Positions 15,903-24,882 of a stretch of 55,140 bases of DNA are shown piece after piece (within the stretch, counting starts at the first letter, position 1; the number at the start of each line of letters is the position of its first letter). Made by a program: the position numbers and the translations under genes. This stretch comes from Mariniflexile gromovii (GTDB lineage Bacteria > Bacteroidota > Bacteroidia > Flavobacteriales > Flavobacteriaceae): positions 1 through 55,140 of the forward strand of contig NZ_JAGJCB010000023.1 in NCBI RefSeq assembly GCF_017814435.1, given 5' to 3'. The notes under the pieces are model-generated. The model searched no databases and was not told the DNA's origin. It saw only the letters and a list, made by a program, of their open reading frames with translations.

Positions 15903-16622
15903 TTATATTTTGGTACATACTACTTGGTTATCAAACTGTAAATTGACTTTACTATAACTGTTAAGCGTGTTCTCTTTCATACTCTTTTGATAAAACGCCT
16001 TTAGATTATTAATTTTTTTATCTAAAAATGTTACATCTCCCAATTGCACTAAAAATTGACACTGTCTCAGCTTTAAATAAACCGCCATATCAATGCCTTG
16101 ATGAATTTCTATAACATGCTTTTTTAAGAATTCATCTTCTTTAATTTTATTTGCAACTATGTAGATGCTTTTTAAATTGTTTTTTTCAACATAACCAGTA
16201 ACCAGTGGCACTCTAGCAGAAAAATTACTAGACAAAGGCATGTATAAACCGTCACCGTCTATATAATAAGACACATTTGTACTTACTCTTGCTATAGGTG
16301 TTTTTTGTTCAATTTCGGCATTAAGTGTACCATTTACAGTAACATACACTTCTGCATTTTTAATCATGGGGTTAGATTTTAGGGCATTTTCTAACGCATT
16401 CAAATCTAAAGTTTCTTTAGGAACATTTTTAACACCTTTAAAATTTTGTATTAACAATTTACTAACATTCTCGTTTGTTATAAACAAGTTACTCTCGCCT
16501 TTAAATTCAATATTTGGACTGGATATATTCCTAACAGAATTTCTATTGGAAGCAAACGCAAACAGAAAAACAACCAAGGCTGCTAAAGCAAACATTTTTA
16601 TGTAATTCCAGTTAATTTTCAC
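15903..16622 (-). CDS. ftsQ: Cell division protein FtsQ
   Basis: A 239-residue bitopic membrane protein of the divisome. It has one N-terminal membrane segment (about 8-24) followed by a POTRA-like region and a beta domain (about 40-215). Recognisable pieces are LFITNENVSKLLIQNF and the IEQKTPIARV strand typical of FtsQ/DivIB. Sequence conservation is low in this family, and position between murC and ftsA supports the call. The start is a GTG at 16622, overlapping the end of murC by 11 bases, so translation is probably coupled. Confidence 0.9.
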   Translation of the reverse strand: MKINWNYIKMFALAALVVFLFAFASNRNSVRNISSPNIEFKGESNLFITNENVSKLLIQNFKGVKNVPKETLDLNALENALKSNPMIKNAEVYVTVNGTLNAEIEQKTPIARVSTNVSYYIDGDGLYMPLSSNFSARVPLVTGYVEKNNLKSIYIVANKIKEDEFLKKHVIEIHQGIDMAVYLKLRQCQFLVQLGDVTFLDKKINNLKAFYQKSMKENTLNSYSKVNLQFDNQVVCTKI

Positions 16623-17964
16623 GAGTAAATTCCTTTTTAATATGTTTTACTTCTTCACCAATATCTCCAGCACCAATAGTTAGCACAACGGTAGCGCTGC
16701 TTTCGTGTATTTTTTTCAGTAAATCGGCCTTATTTACTAATTGTTTATTTTCATTTTCTATTTTACTCAACAACCAAGACGATGTAACCCCTTCCATTGG
16801 CAATTCTCTAGCTGGGTAAATATCCAACAACAATACCTCATCAAATTTTGATAGGCTTTTAGCAAAATCATCAATAAAATCGCGGGTTCTACTAAATAAA
16901 TGCGGCTGAAAAATAGCCATCACTTTTTTGTTTGGATACATTTCCCGCACTGCCTGATGTACGGCGTTAATTTCTTCTGGGTGATGCGCATAATCATCAA
17001 TAAACACAAAATCCTCTGTTTTAATTTGATAACTGAATCGGCGCTTTACGCCTTTAAAAGACGCTAATGCTTTGGCGAGCTGCCGGTGAGGGCAACCATA
17101 TTCTACAGCCATCGCCAAGGCTATTAGTGCATTAGACAGGTTGTGTCTACCAGGTAGGTTAAATTGTAAATTTTCCAGCACTGTTTTTGGTGTTTTTACA
17201 TCAAAAACATAAGCGCCGTTTTCTATTTTTATATTTTGAACCGAATAATCGGAATCATCCTCTATACCATAGGTAATGCCTTGAATGGGCAATCCGCTTC
17301 TAACAAATAATTTTCCGTTGGGTTTTATTTTTTTTGAAAAATCTTTGAAGGATTTTATTAATTCTGAAGCATCGCCATAAATATCCAAATGGTCGGCATC
17401 CATAGAAGTAATGCAGGCTAAATTTGGCGATAGTGTTAAAAAAGAACGGTCGAATTCATCGGCTTCCACCACCGAAACCTCAGTACCGTTGATTATTAAA
17501 TTGGAGTTGTAATTTTCGCAAATACCACCTAAAAAGGCGGTCATTGGCACATCGCATTCCTTTAACAAATGTCCTAAAATACTGGACGTGGTTGTTTTTC
17601 CGTGTGTACCTGCAACCGCTAAACAAAAGGTACTTTCAGTTATTAATCCTAAAATTTGAGAACGTTTTAGAATTTTAAAATGGTTGGCTTTAAAATATTC
17701 AAACTCCAAATGCCCTTGCGGAATGGCGGGTGTATAAACAACCAAAGTCTTTTCAGCATCTAAAAATGGTGAAGGGATATGTTTAACGGCATCATCAAAA
17801 TGAACTTCAACACCTAAAGCCTTTAAACTATCGGTGATTTCAGAAGGTGTTTTATCATACCCAGCAACAAGCTTACCATTAGCCACAAAATAACGTGCCA
17901 AAGCACTCATACCAATGCCTCCAATACCTACAAAGTAAACGTTATTTATGCTGTTTAAATTCAT
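16612..17964 (-). CDS. murC: UDP-N-acetylmuramate--L-alanine ligase
   Basis: A 450-residue Mur ligase that adds L-alanine to UDP-MurNAc in the cytoplasm, the first peptide-stem step. Visible motifs are [15 protein letters not shown] (UDP-binding, about 9-23), the ATP loop [11 protein letters not shown] (about 118-128), [10 protein letters not shown] (about 166-175), HHPEEI (about 330-335) and the C-terminal IGAGDIG. Length is standard. It overlaps murG by 4 bases (ATGA-type) and ftsQ by 11, indicating a tightly coupled operon. Confidence 0.97.
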   Translation of the reverse strand: MNLNSINNVYFVGIGGIGMSALARYFVANGKLVAGYDKTPSEITDSLKALGVEVHFDDAVKHIPSPFLDAEKTLVVYTPAIPQGHLEFEYFKANHFKILKRSQILGLITESTFCLAVAGTHGKTTTSSILGHLLKECDVPMTAFLGGICENYNSNLIINGTEVSVVEADEFDRSFLTLSPNLACITSMDADHLDIYGDASELIKSFKDFSKKIKPNGKLFVRSGLPIQGITYGIEDDSDYSVQNIKIENGAYVFDVKTPKTVLENLQFNLPGRHNLSNALIALAMAVEYGCPHRQLAKALASFKGVKRRFSYQIKTEDFVFIDDYAHHPEEINAVHQAVREMYPNKKVMAIFQPHLFSRTRDFIDDFAKSLSKFDEVLLLDIYPARELPMEGVTSSWLLSKIENENKQLVNKADLLKKIHESSATVVLTIGAGDIGEEVKHIKKEFTREN

Positions 17965-19070
17965 TTCCTTTTTAAAAGTTTTTCAACCTCATCGGCTATT
18001 TGACTTGTTGCATTAACCAATGCCAATTTTTTTATGTTTTCACCTAATTTGTTCTGCTTTTCTGGTGACGAGATAAGCTGCGAAAATTTGTTCTCGAAAT
18101 CGGCATCCAAATCCTCCTCTTTAATGATCATGGCCGCATCCTTATCTACTATAGCCATCGCATTTTTTGTTTGGTGGTCTTCAGCCACATTTGGAGATGG
18201 TATAAAAATAACGGGCTTACCCACTATACATAACTCGGACACCGAACTTGCTCCAGCACGGGATATAACAATATCTGCTGCAGCATAAGCAAGATCCATG
18301 TTGTTTAAAAATTCGTAAACCTGCACATTAACTGTATGGTTATAAATTTTATACTGACTGTAATAGAGCTTACCACATTGCCAAATAACCTGAACGTTTT
18401 GGGTATCTAAAAAATCCAATTCTTTCTCAATCAACTGATTGATGCGTCTAGAACCCAAACTACCACCTAAAACCAAAAGCGTATATTTTCCATGTTTTAA
18501 ATTGAAAAAGTTTTTAGCTTCAATTGTTTTCGTTTCAATATCCAACAATCCTTTTCTAACAGGATTACCAGTTTTAATTATTTTATCCTTAGGAAAGAAG
18601 CGCTCTAAACCATCATAAGCCACACATATTTTTTGAGCTTTTTTAGCTAGCATTTTATTGGTAATACCAGGAAACGAATTCTGTTCCTGTATTAAATAAG
18701 GAATGTTTTTTGCCGCAGCAACCTGCAATAATGGTCCGCTAGCAAAACCACCAGTACCAATGGCTACATCGGGCTTGAACGACTCCACAATTTTCCGAGC
18801 ACTCCAAAGACTACTAATTAATTTGAACGGAAACGCTAAGTTTTTCAAGGTTAGCTTTCGCTGAATTCCAGAAATCCAAAGCCCTTTAATGTCGTACCCC
18901 GCTTGTGGCACTTTTTCCATTTCCATTCTATCTTTTGCACCAACAAATAAAAACTCTGCATCTGGAAAACGAGATTTCAACTCGTTTGCAATAGCAATGG
19001 CAGGATAAATATGACCTCCCGTGCCGCCTCCAGACAATATGATTTTATATGTTTTAGATTTTTGATTCAC
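17961..19070 (-). CDS. murG: UDP-GlcNAc--undecaprenyl-pyrophosphoryl-MurNAc-pentapeptide transferase MurG
   Basis: A 369-residue glycosyltransferase (GT28) that converts lipid I to lipid II on the inner face of the membrane. The glycine-rich loop [20 protein letters not shown] (about 12-31), [11 protein letters not shown] (about 105-115), [12 protein letters not shown] (about 199-210) and [10 protein letters not shown] (about 270-279) are clear. The start is an unusual GTG at 19070. It directly abuts the ATCGTAAATCGTAAATT repeat that carries the stop of the inserted four-helix-bundle gene, so the native start region may have been replaced. Confidence 0.96.
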   Translation of the reverse strand: MNQKSKTYKIILSGGGTGGHIYPAIAIANELKSRFPDAEFLFVGAKDRMEMEKVPQAGYDIKGLWISGIQRKLTLKNLAFPFKLISSLWSARKIVESFKPDVAIGTGGFASGPLLQVAAAKNIPYLIQEQNSFPGITNKMLAKKAQKICVAYDGLERFFPKDKIIKTGNPVRKGLLDIETKTIEAKNFFNLKHGKYTLLVLGGSLGSRRINQLIEKELDFLDTQNVQVIWQCGKLYYSQYKIYNHTVNVQVYEFLNNMDLAYAAADIVISRAGASSVSELCIVGKPVIFIPSPNVAEDHQTKNAMAIVDKDAAMIIKEEDLDADFENKFSQLISSPEKQNKLGENIKKLALVNATSQIADEVEKLLKRK

Positions 19071-19073
19071 AAT

Positions 19074-19427
19074 TTACGATTTACGATTTCGCATCGTTTT
19101 TATAGATGCAACTACAATTGATAATAATTCATTTCCTTCTTTATGCAATCTCTTCATTTCCTCCTGTTCATTTACAGACACATCTAACAACAATTCTAAG
19201 AAATACATACTTTCATCCGTTTCTTCTTCTACTATTTTAAGTTTATTAATAAAATCCGCATCCGATTTCGCTCTACAAGCCGATCTATAATTTGCGCCAA
19301 CCGAACTAGAACACCTAATTAATTGATTACAATAAGCATTATATTTTCTTGAAACAGGAAACTTTGCACACAAATTCCAACAATCTGACGCAAATTTTTT
19401 AGTTCTGTTTTTTAATGCTTCTTTCAT
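19074..19427 (-). CDS. Four-helix-bundle protein (23S rRNA IVP / S23 family)
   Basis: A 117-residue all-helical protein. Typical strings are VSRKYNAYCNQLIRCSSSVG, ANYRSACRAKSDADFINKLK, VEEETDESMYFLELLLD and VASIKTMRNR. The family is named after proteins encoded within 23S rRNA intervening sequences, but in Bacteroidota it is common at scattered loci. Its role is unknown. Here it sits between ftsW and murG inside the dcw cluster, where no such gene is expected. It is flanked by inverted sequence: ACAATTTACGATTTACGATT at 19069-19088 and CACAAATCGTAATTC at 19432-19446. It looks like a mobile or inserted gene that rides on division-gene transcription. Confidence 0.88.
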   Translation of the reverse strand: MKEALKNRTKKFASDCWNLCAKFPVSRKYNAYCNQLIRCSSSVGANYRSACRAKSDADFINKLKIVEEETDESMYFLELLLDVSVNEQEEMKRLHKEGNELLSIVVASIKTMRNRKS

Positions 19428-19468
19428 TCTTCACAAATCGTAATTCAACAATCGTATATCATAATTTA

Positions 19469-20662
19469 TTAAATCGCTTCGCTTAATATTTCAAGTGGAT
19501 TTTCATCCATTGTTTCTTGTTCTTTTATTTCTTCTCGTTTAGCACTTACACTTAATATAATGCCTATAGCCAAACACGTCATCCAAATTGAGGTTCCTCC
19601 ACTACTTATTAATGGCAACGTCTGCCCTGTAACAGGGAACAACTCTACTGCAACCGCCATATTTATAAGTGCTTGAAACACAATGGGCAATCCAACGCCT
19701 AACACCAATAATTTACCAAAAACCGTATCGGCTTTTTGCGCCACTATTACAACCCTAAACAAAAACCACATATAAAGTATCATGATGAAAAAACCACCAA
19801 CAATACCATATTCCTCAATAATGATGGCGAAAATGAAATCGGATGACGATTGTGGTAAAAAATTCTTTTGGATACTTTTCCCAGGCCCAACACCAAAAAC
19901 ATCGCCCGATGCAATGGCTATTTTAGCTTTCTCGATTTGATAATCGGCTTCGGTATCTTCACCGTTAGAATAATTCTTTATACGGTTTTCCCAAGTTTCA
20001 ACCTTCACACTTAACGGACCTGTAGTTAGCTTAGCAACCATTACAAAAAGCACCAAACCTAATATCCCCAAACCTAAAATAATACCGATGTAGCGAACGG
20101 GATAACCACCCAAAAACACCAAAATCACCACCATTAAAAACATAATGGCCGTTGTTGAAAAATTTGAGGGGAGAATTAATGCCAAAATCATAAAAACAGG
20201 CACCCAAAGTGGCAAAATGGAACTTTTAAAAGTGATGTCTTTATCTTTAACTTTAGACATATACCTTGCCACATAAACCATAAGCACTACGGATGCAAAA
20301 GTGGATGTTTGAAAAGACACCCCCACGATAGGTATTTGAATCCATCTACTGGCGCTTGCGCCTTCCACAACGGTACCTTGCAACATGGTAATTCCTAACA
20401 ACACCAACACTATGGGGATCATCACCAAGGACAAGCCTTTAAAATACCTGTAAGGAATTTTATGAACTCCATACATAATGGCAAACCCTAATCCTAAATG
20501 CACCAAATGCTTCACAAAAAAGGTAAACGTATTTCCGCTAACGCTTCTATACGCCAAATTACTTGCAGCACTATAAACAGGCAAAAACGACACTATTGCC
20601 AACAACGCAACAATGGCCCAAATTAATCTATCGCCTTTTATGTTATTAAATAGTGTTTGCAC
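19469..20662 (-). CDS. ftsW: Septal peptidoglycan polymerase FtsW (SEDS family)
   Basis: A 397-residue polytopic membrane protein with about ten membrane segments. SEDS proteins polymerise glycan strands from lipid II, here together with FtsI. Recognisable regions are ASRWIQIPIVGVSFQTSTFA (about 123-142), VGPGKSIQKNFLPQSSSDFI (about 257-276) and the C-terminal GQTLPLISSGGTSIWM (about 345-360). The start is GTG. It follows murD after a 70-base gap holding a palindromic repeat and precedes the inserted four-helix-bundle gene. Confidence 0.95.
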   Translation of the reverse strand: MQTLFNNIKGDRLIWAIVALLAIVSFLPVYSAASNLAYRSVSGNTFTFFVKHLVHLGLGFAIMYGVHKIPYRYFKGLSLVMIPIVLVLLGITMLQGTVVEGASASRWIQIPIVGVSFQTSTFASVVLMVYVARYMSKVKDKDITFKSSILPLWVPVFMILALILPSNFSTTAIMFLMVVILVFLGGYPVRYIGIILGLGILGLVLFVMVAKLTTGPLSVKVETWENRIKNYSNGEDTEADYQIEKAKIAIASGDVFGVGPGKSIQKNFLPQSSSDFIFAIIIEEYGIVGGFFIMILYMWFLFRVVIVAQKADTVFGKLLVLGVGLPIVFQALINMAVAVELFPVTGQTLPLISSGGTSIWMTCLAIGIILSVSAKREEIKEQETMDENPLEILSEAI

Positions 20663-20692
20663 GTTTTTAATTTCTATTTTCTTTTAAAATGA

Positions 20693-20718
20693 GATGCTTC
20701 GACAAGCTCAGCATGACA
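20693..20718. repeat. REP-like palindromic repeat, copy 1 (ftsW-murD gap)
   Basis: GATGCTTCGACAAGCTCAGC followed by ATGACA. It matches the repeat at 22089-22115 except in the central loop bases. GATGCT and AGCAT can pair. Confidence 0.75.
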
Positions 20719-20732
20719 AAAAACATTATTTA

Positions 20733-22070
20733 TTATAAATTCCTTACCGCTTCTTTAAATTGACGCCCTCTGTCTTCATAATTTTCGAACAAATCGAAAC
20801 TTGCACATGCTGGCGATAACAATACATTATCACCCGCTTCGGCTAGTTTGTAAGCTATTTTTACAGCTTCACTCATAAATTGTGTTTCAACAATAACATC
20901 AACCATACCTTCAAAAGCCTTTAATAATTTCTCATTATCAACACCCAAACAAATAATGGCTTTAACTTTTTCGTTCACAAAAGAATAAAGTTCTTCGTAG
21001 TTATTACCCTTATCTACACCTCCAACAATCCAAACTGTTGGCGCATCCATGCTTTCTAAAGCATAATATGTTGCATTTACATTGGTTGCTTTTGAATCGT
21101 TTATGTACTGAACTTTATTGATTTTTAAAACCTGTTCCAAACGATGTTCTACACCTTGAAAATTCTCTAAACTTTCACGTATGGTTTGCTTTCTAATTTT
21201 CAGTAAATGAGCCACAGTAGAAGCAGCCATCGCATTTTTAACATTGTGATTTCCTTCTAACTTTAGACTTGTTGTTGGCATAATTATTTTATTGTTATTT
21301 ATTGTTATTATTATATCTTGTTTATCTAAATACGCGCCGTTTTCAATAGTTTTTGTTAATGAAAATGGCAATAATGTGGATTGAACCGGGTGTTTTTTTA
21401 ACCAATCTGTTAGAATATCATCATCAGCATCATAAATCAAAAAATCTTCTTTTGTTTGATTTTCTGCAATTCTGAATTTCGAAGCGATATAATTTTCCAA
21501 TTTGTAATCATATCTATCTAAATGATCGGGTGTAATGTTTGTTATTACTGCAATGTGTGGTTTAAAATCGACAATATCATCTAACTGAAAACTACTGATC
21601 TCCAACACATAATTCGGGTAATCTTTTTCCAAAATTTGTTTTGCAAAACTGTCGCCAATATTACCTGCTAACCCAACCTGCAATTCTCCCTTTAGAAGAT
21701 GATGTGTTAAGGTTGCCGTGGTTGTTTTGCCATTACTCCCTGTAATGCCTACAACGGTTGCGCTTGTATATTTAGCTGCAAATTCAATTTCTGAAACTAC
21801 CAAAATGCCTTGTTCGCGAATTTGCTTTACCAAAGGCACCTTATCAGGAATTCCAGGGCTTTTCATTACGATGTCAGCATTCAGAATTTTAGCTTCTGTA
21901 TGCGTTTCATCTTCCCATTCAATCTCATTATGTATAAGAACTTGTTTATATTTCTCTTTTATTTTCCCCTTATCGGAAACAAAAACATCGTAACCTTTTG
22001 CTTTTCCTAAAAGCGCTGTCCCTACACCGCTTTCGCCTCCACCTAATATGACTAATCTTTGTTTTGTCAT
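20733..22070 (-). CDS. murD: UDP-N-acetylmuramoyl-L-alanine--D-glutamate ligase
   Basis: A 445-residue Mur ligase that adds D-glutamate to UDP-MurNAc-L-Ala. It shows the N-terminal LVILGGGESGVGTALLGKAK (about 6-25), the ATP-binding loop VGITGSNGKTTTA (about 107-119), NITPDHLDRY (about 178-187), HRLEQV and INDSKATNVNAT (about 317-328) and the closing SPACASFDLFENYEDRGRQF. Length is standard. It sits in the dcw operon between mraY and ftsW, with repeat-bearing gaps on both sides. Confidence 0.97.
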   Translation of the reverse strand: MTKQRLVILGGGESGVGTALLGKAKGYDVFVSDKGKIKEKYKQVLIHNEIEWEDETHTEAKILNADIVMKSPGIPDKVPLVKQIREQGILVVSEIEFAAKYTSATVVGITGSNGKTTTATLTHHLLKGELQVGLAGNIGDSFAKQILEKDYPNYVLEISSFQLDDIVDFKPHIAVITNITPDHLDRYDYKLENYIASKFRIAENQTKEDFLIYDADDDILTDWLKKHPVQSTLLPFSLTKTIENGAYLDKQDIIITINNNKIIMPTTSLKLEGNHNVKNAMAASTVAHLLKIRKQTIRESLENFQGVEHRLEQVLKINKVQYINDSKATNVNATYYALESMDAPTVWIVGGVDKGNNYEELYSFVNEKVKAIICLGVDNEKLLKAFEGMVDVIVETQFMSEAVKIAYKLAEAGDNVLLSPACASFDLFENYEDRGRQFKEAVRNL

Positions 22071-22088
22071 TCCATTTTCATTTCATAT

Positions 22089-22115
22089 GATGCTTCGACT
22101 GCGCTCAGCATGACA
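22089..22115. repeat. REP-like palindromic repeat, copy 2 (murD-mraY gap)
   Basis: GATGCTTCGACTGCGCTCAG followed by CATGACA. It has the same unit and orientation as the copy at 20693 and fills most of the 49-base gap. Confidence 0.78.
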
Positions 22116-22119
22116 ATTA

Positions 22120-23361
22120 TTATCTGATTTTCAAAGTAACAATTGAAAGGATTGCTAATAAAATCCCCACAATCCAAAAACGTGTTACAATTTTACTTTC
22201 GTGATATCCCGATTTCTGATAGTGGTGATGTAATGGCGACATTTTGAAAATGCGACGTCCTTCTCCATATTTTTTCTTGGTATATTTAAACCAACTTACT
22301 TGCATAACTACCGATAAATTTTCAGCTAAAAAGATGCCGCACAATACCGGAATCAACCATTCTTTACGAACAGCTATAGCTATAACCGCTATAATACCTC
22401 CTATGGTTAAGCTTCCCGTATCGCCCATAAACACTTGTGCTGGATAGGTATTGTACCACAAAAACCCAATAAGCGCCCCCACAAAGGCTGCGATATAAAT
22501 AGTGATTTCTTCCACCCGTGGTATGTACATGATATTGAGGTAATCAGAAAAAATAATATTACCGGACACCCAAGCAAAAATCCCTAAGGTTAGAACGATG
22601 ATGGCGGAAGTTCCTGCCGCTAAACCATCGATACCATCGGTAAGATTAGCTCCATTTGAAACTGCCGAGATGATAAAAATTGAGATGATTATAAAAACAA
22701 CCCAGCCATAATCTTTTAATTTTGGGCTTACCCAAGTTATAATATCGGCATAATCAAACTCATTTCCTTTTACAAACGGTATAGTTGTTTTGGTTGACTT
22801 TGTTTCTTCTTTAAACAACTGTGCAGGTGCCACATTTGGATTTTCTGCTATCATTTGTTGACGCACTTCCAAAGGTAATTTCTCTTTGATAGTTGCATAG
22901 GGGCTGAAATATAAAGTAGAACCCACAATAATCCCCAACCCTACTTGACCAAGCACTTTAAAACGGCCTTTTAATCCTTCTTTATCCTTTTTGAATTTTT
23001 TAATATAATCATCAATAAACCCGATGACACCCATCCAAAGCGTTGTAACAATAAGCAACACAATGTAAACATTACTCAATTTAGCCAACAAAAGCACTGG
23101 AATTAATGTAGCAAGTATAATAATGATACCACCCATTGTGGGTGTTCCTGCTTTTTCACTTTGCCCTTCTAAACCTAAATCTCTAATGGTTTCACCTACT
23201 TGCTGTTTTTGTAAAAAACGAATGATACGCTTTCCGTAAATAGTAGAAATTAACAACGACAAAATCATAGCCAATGCTGCCCTAAAGGTTATAAAGCCAA
23301 ATAGGGATGCTCCAGGAATTTGGAATTGTTTTTCTAAATAATCAAATAGGTAATACAGCAT
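22120..23361 (-). CDS. mraY: Phospho-N-acetylmuramoyl-pentapeptide transferase MraY
   Basis: A 413-residue integral membrane enzyme that transfers phospho-MurNAc-pentapeptide to undecaprenyl phosphate, making lipid I. It has about ten membrane segments. Signature regions are [20 protein letters not shown] (about 72-91), GFIDDYIKK (about 114-122), [14 protein letters not shown] (about 238-251) and [18 protein letters not shown] (about 373-390). It is longer than the usual 320-360 residues because of an extra segment at about 150-215 ([11 protein letters not shown]...), a feature of Bacteroidota MraY. It lies between murE and murD. Confidence 0.97.
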   Translation of the reverse strand: MLYYLFDYLEKQFQIPGASLFGFITFRAALAMILSLLISTIYGKRIIRFLQKQQVGETIRDLGLEGQSEKAGTPTMGGIIIILATLIPVLLLAKLSNVYIVLLIVTTLWMGVIGFIDDYIKKFKKDKEGLKGRFKVLGQVGLGIIVGSTLYFSPYATIKEKLPLEVRQQMIAENPNVAPAQLFKEETKSTKTTIPFVKGNEFDYADIITWVSPKLKDYGWVVFIIISIFIISAVSNGANLTDGIDGLAAGTSAIIVLTLGIFAWVSGNIIFSDYLNIMYIPRVEEITIYIAAFVGALIGFLWYNTYPAQVFMGDTGSLTIGGIIAVIAIAVRKEWLIPVLCGIFLAENLSVVMQVSWFKYTKKKYGEGRRIFKMSPLHHHYQKSGYHESKIVTRFWIVGILLAILSIVTLKIR

Positions 23362-23388
23362 TTGGTTATTGTTTATTATTTATTAAAT

Positions 23389-23413
23389 CCTCTCGACTGC
23401 GCTCGAGGTGACA
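23389..23413. repeat. REP-like palindromic repeat, copy 3 (mraY-murE gap)
   Basis: CCTCTCGACTGCGCTCGAGG followed by TGACA. It has the same core as the two other copies in the cluster (TCGACTGCGCTC...TGACA), with stem ends changed in a compensating way (CCTC/GAGG instead of GATGCT/AGCAT). Confidence 0.75.
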
Positions 23414-23418
23414 ATTTT

Positions 23419-24882
23419 TTATTTATTAAACTGGTTCAAAAAATCTTTCACTATTTTAAAATCATCAAAATCAAAGCGTTCTCCTTTTATTTCTTGATAG
23501 GTTTCATGGCCTTTGCCTGCAATCAAAATAATATCATTTGGTTGTGCCAATTGACAGGCTGTTTTTATGGCCTGAAGTCTATCGGTAATCGTTAGGGCTT
23601 TTTTATAATTTTGAGGTTCTACGCCTTTTTCAATATCTTTTAAAATGGCCTCAGGCTCTTCACTTCTCGGGTTATCACTTGTAAAAATCACTTTGGTACT
23701 TAAAGCCGTTGCGATGTGTCCCATTTTAGGACGTTTGGTTTTATCTCTATCGCCACCACAACCCACAACGGTAATTAATTCTTCATTTTTAGTACGGATA
23801 CTATTGATGGTTTCCAATACATTTTTAAGTGCATCGGGCGTGTGTGCATAATCAACTATAGCAGTAATTTTATTAGTTGAAATCACATACTGAAAACGGC
23901 CGCTTACACTTTCCAATTCGCTTATTAAACGTAGAATTTCTACTTTTTCAAGTCCTAACAATTCCGCTGTAGCGTAAATTGCCAAAATATTATAGGCATT
24001 GAAATTCCCGATAAGGCGCGTCCAAACTTCAGCATCATTAATTTTCAATAACAAACCTCCAAATTGGTTTTCTAATATTTGGGATTTATAATCGGCATAG
24101 CCTTTTAACGCATAGGTGAATTTTCGAGCTTTGGTGTTTTGCAACATCACCAATCCATTTTTATCATCCACATTTACCAATGTAAACGCTTTTTCTGGAA
24201 GCGCATCGAAAAACGATTTTTTTACATCGCGATATTCCGCAAATGTGTTGTGATAATCTAAATGGTCGTGCGTAAGATTGGTGAAAATACCGCCTTCAAA
24301 ACGCAAACCTTCAGTTCTATATTGATGAATACCATGCGAGCTTACTTCCATAAAACAAAACTCCACCCCTTCAGTATTCATATAATCCAAATACTTATTA
24401 ATGGTTAAAGAATCGGGTGTGGTATGGGTTGCTTTATATTCTGTATTATCTACCATAATTTTCACGGTGGACAACAACCCAACTTTATATCCTGCTTTTT
24501 TAAATAGCTGATACAACAAACTGGCAACTGTGGTTTTTCCGTTAGTACCGGTTACCCCTACCAATTTTAAATTTTCAGATGGATTTCCGTAGAAATTAGC
24601 CGCCATAAAAGCCAAGGCTTTACTGGAATTATCCACTTCTATATAAGTAACACCTTCACTTAACTTTTCAGGCATTTCTTCACAAATAACCGCAACTGCA
24701 CCTTGTTTTACAGCAACATCTATAAATTTATGTCCATCGGAAACCGTTCCTTTTATAGCCACAAACGCATAACCACTCTTGATGTTTCTAGAGTCGAAAT
24801 CTATAGCAGCAACACCAACGCTGGTAGAACCTGCTACCGCATTAATTGTTACTTTGTATAATATGTCTTTTAATGCTATCAT
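23419..24882 (-). CDS. murE: UDP-N-acetylmuramoyl-tripeptide synthetase (meso-DAP-adding) MurE
   Basis: A 487-residue Mur ligase that adds the third stem residue to UDP-MurNAc-L-Ala-D-Glu. The ATP loop GVTGTNGKTTVASL is at about 108-121, with EVSSHGIHQYR (about 179-189) and NLTHDHLDYH (about 202-211). The substrate motif DNPRSEEP (about 409-416) is the form specific for meso-diaminopimelate. The C-terminus has IAGKGHETYQ. It overlaps ftsI by 4 bases and precedes mraY with a 57-base repeat-bearing gap. Residue positions are approximate. Confidence 0.97.
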   Translation of the reverse strand: MIALKDILYKVTINAVAGSTSVGVAAIDFDSRNIKSGYAFVAIKGTVSDGHKFIDVAVKQGAVAVICEEMPEKLSEGVTYIEVDNSSKALAFMAANFYGNPSENLKLVGVTGTNGKTTVASLLYQLFKKAGYKVGLLSTVKIMVDNTEYKATHTTPDSLTINKYLDYMNTEGVEFCFMEVSSHGIHQYRTEGLRFEGGIFTNLTHDHLDYHNTFAEYRDVKKSFFDALPEKAFTLVNVDDKNGLVMLQNTKARKFTYALKGYADYKSQILENQFGGLLLKINDAEVWTRLIGNFNAYNILAIYATAELLGLEKVEILRLISELESVSGRFQYVISTNKITAIVDYAHTPDALKNVLETINSIRTKNEELITVVGCGGDRDKTKRPKMGHIATALSTKVIFTSDNPRSEEPEAILKDIEKGVEPQNYKKALTITDRLQAIKTACQLAQPNDIILIAGKGHETYQEIKGERFDFDDFKIVKDFLNQFNK

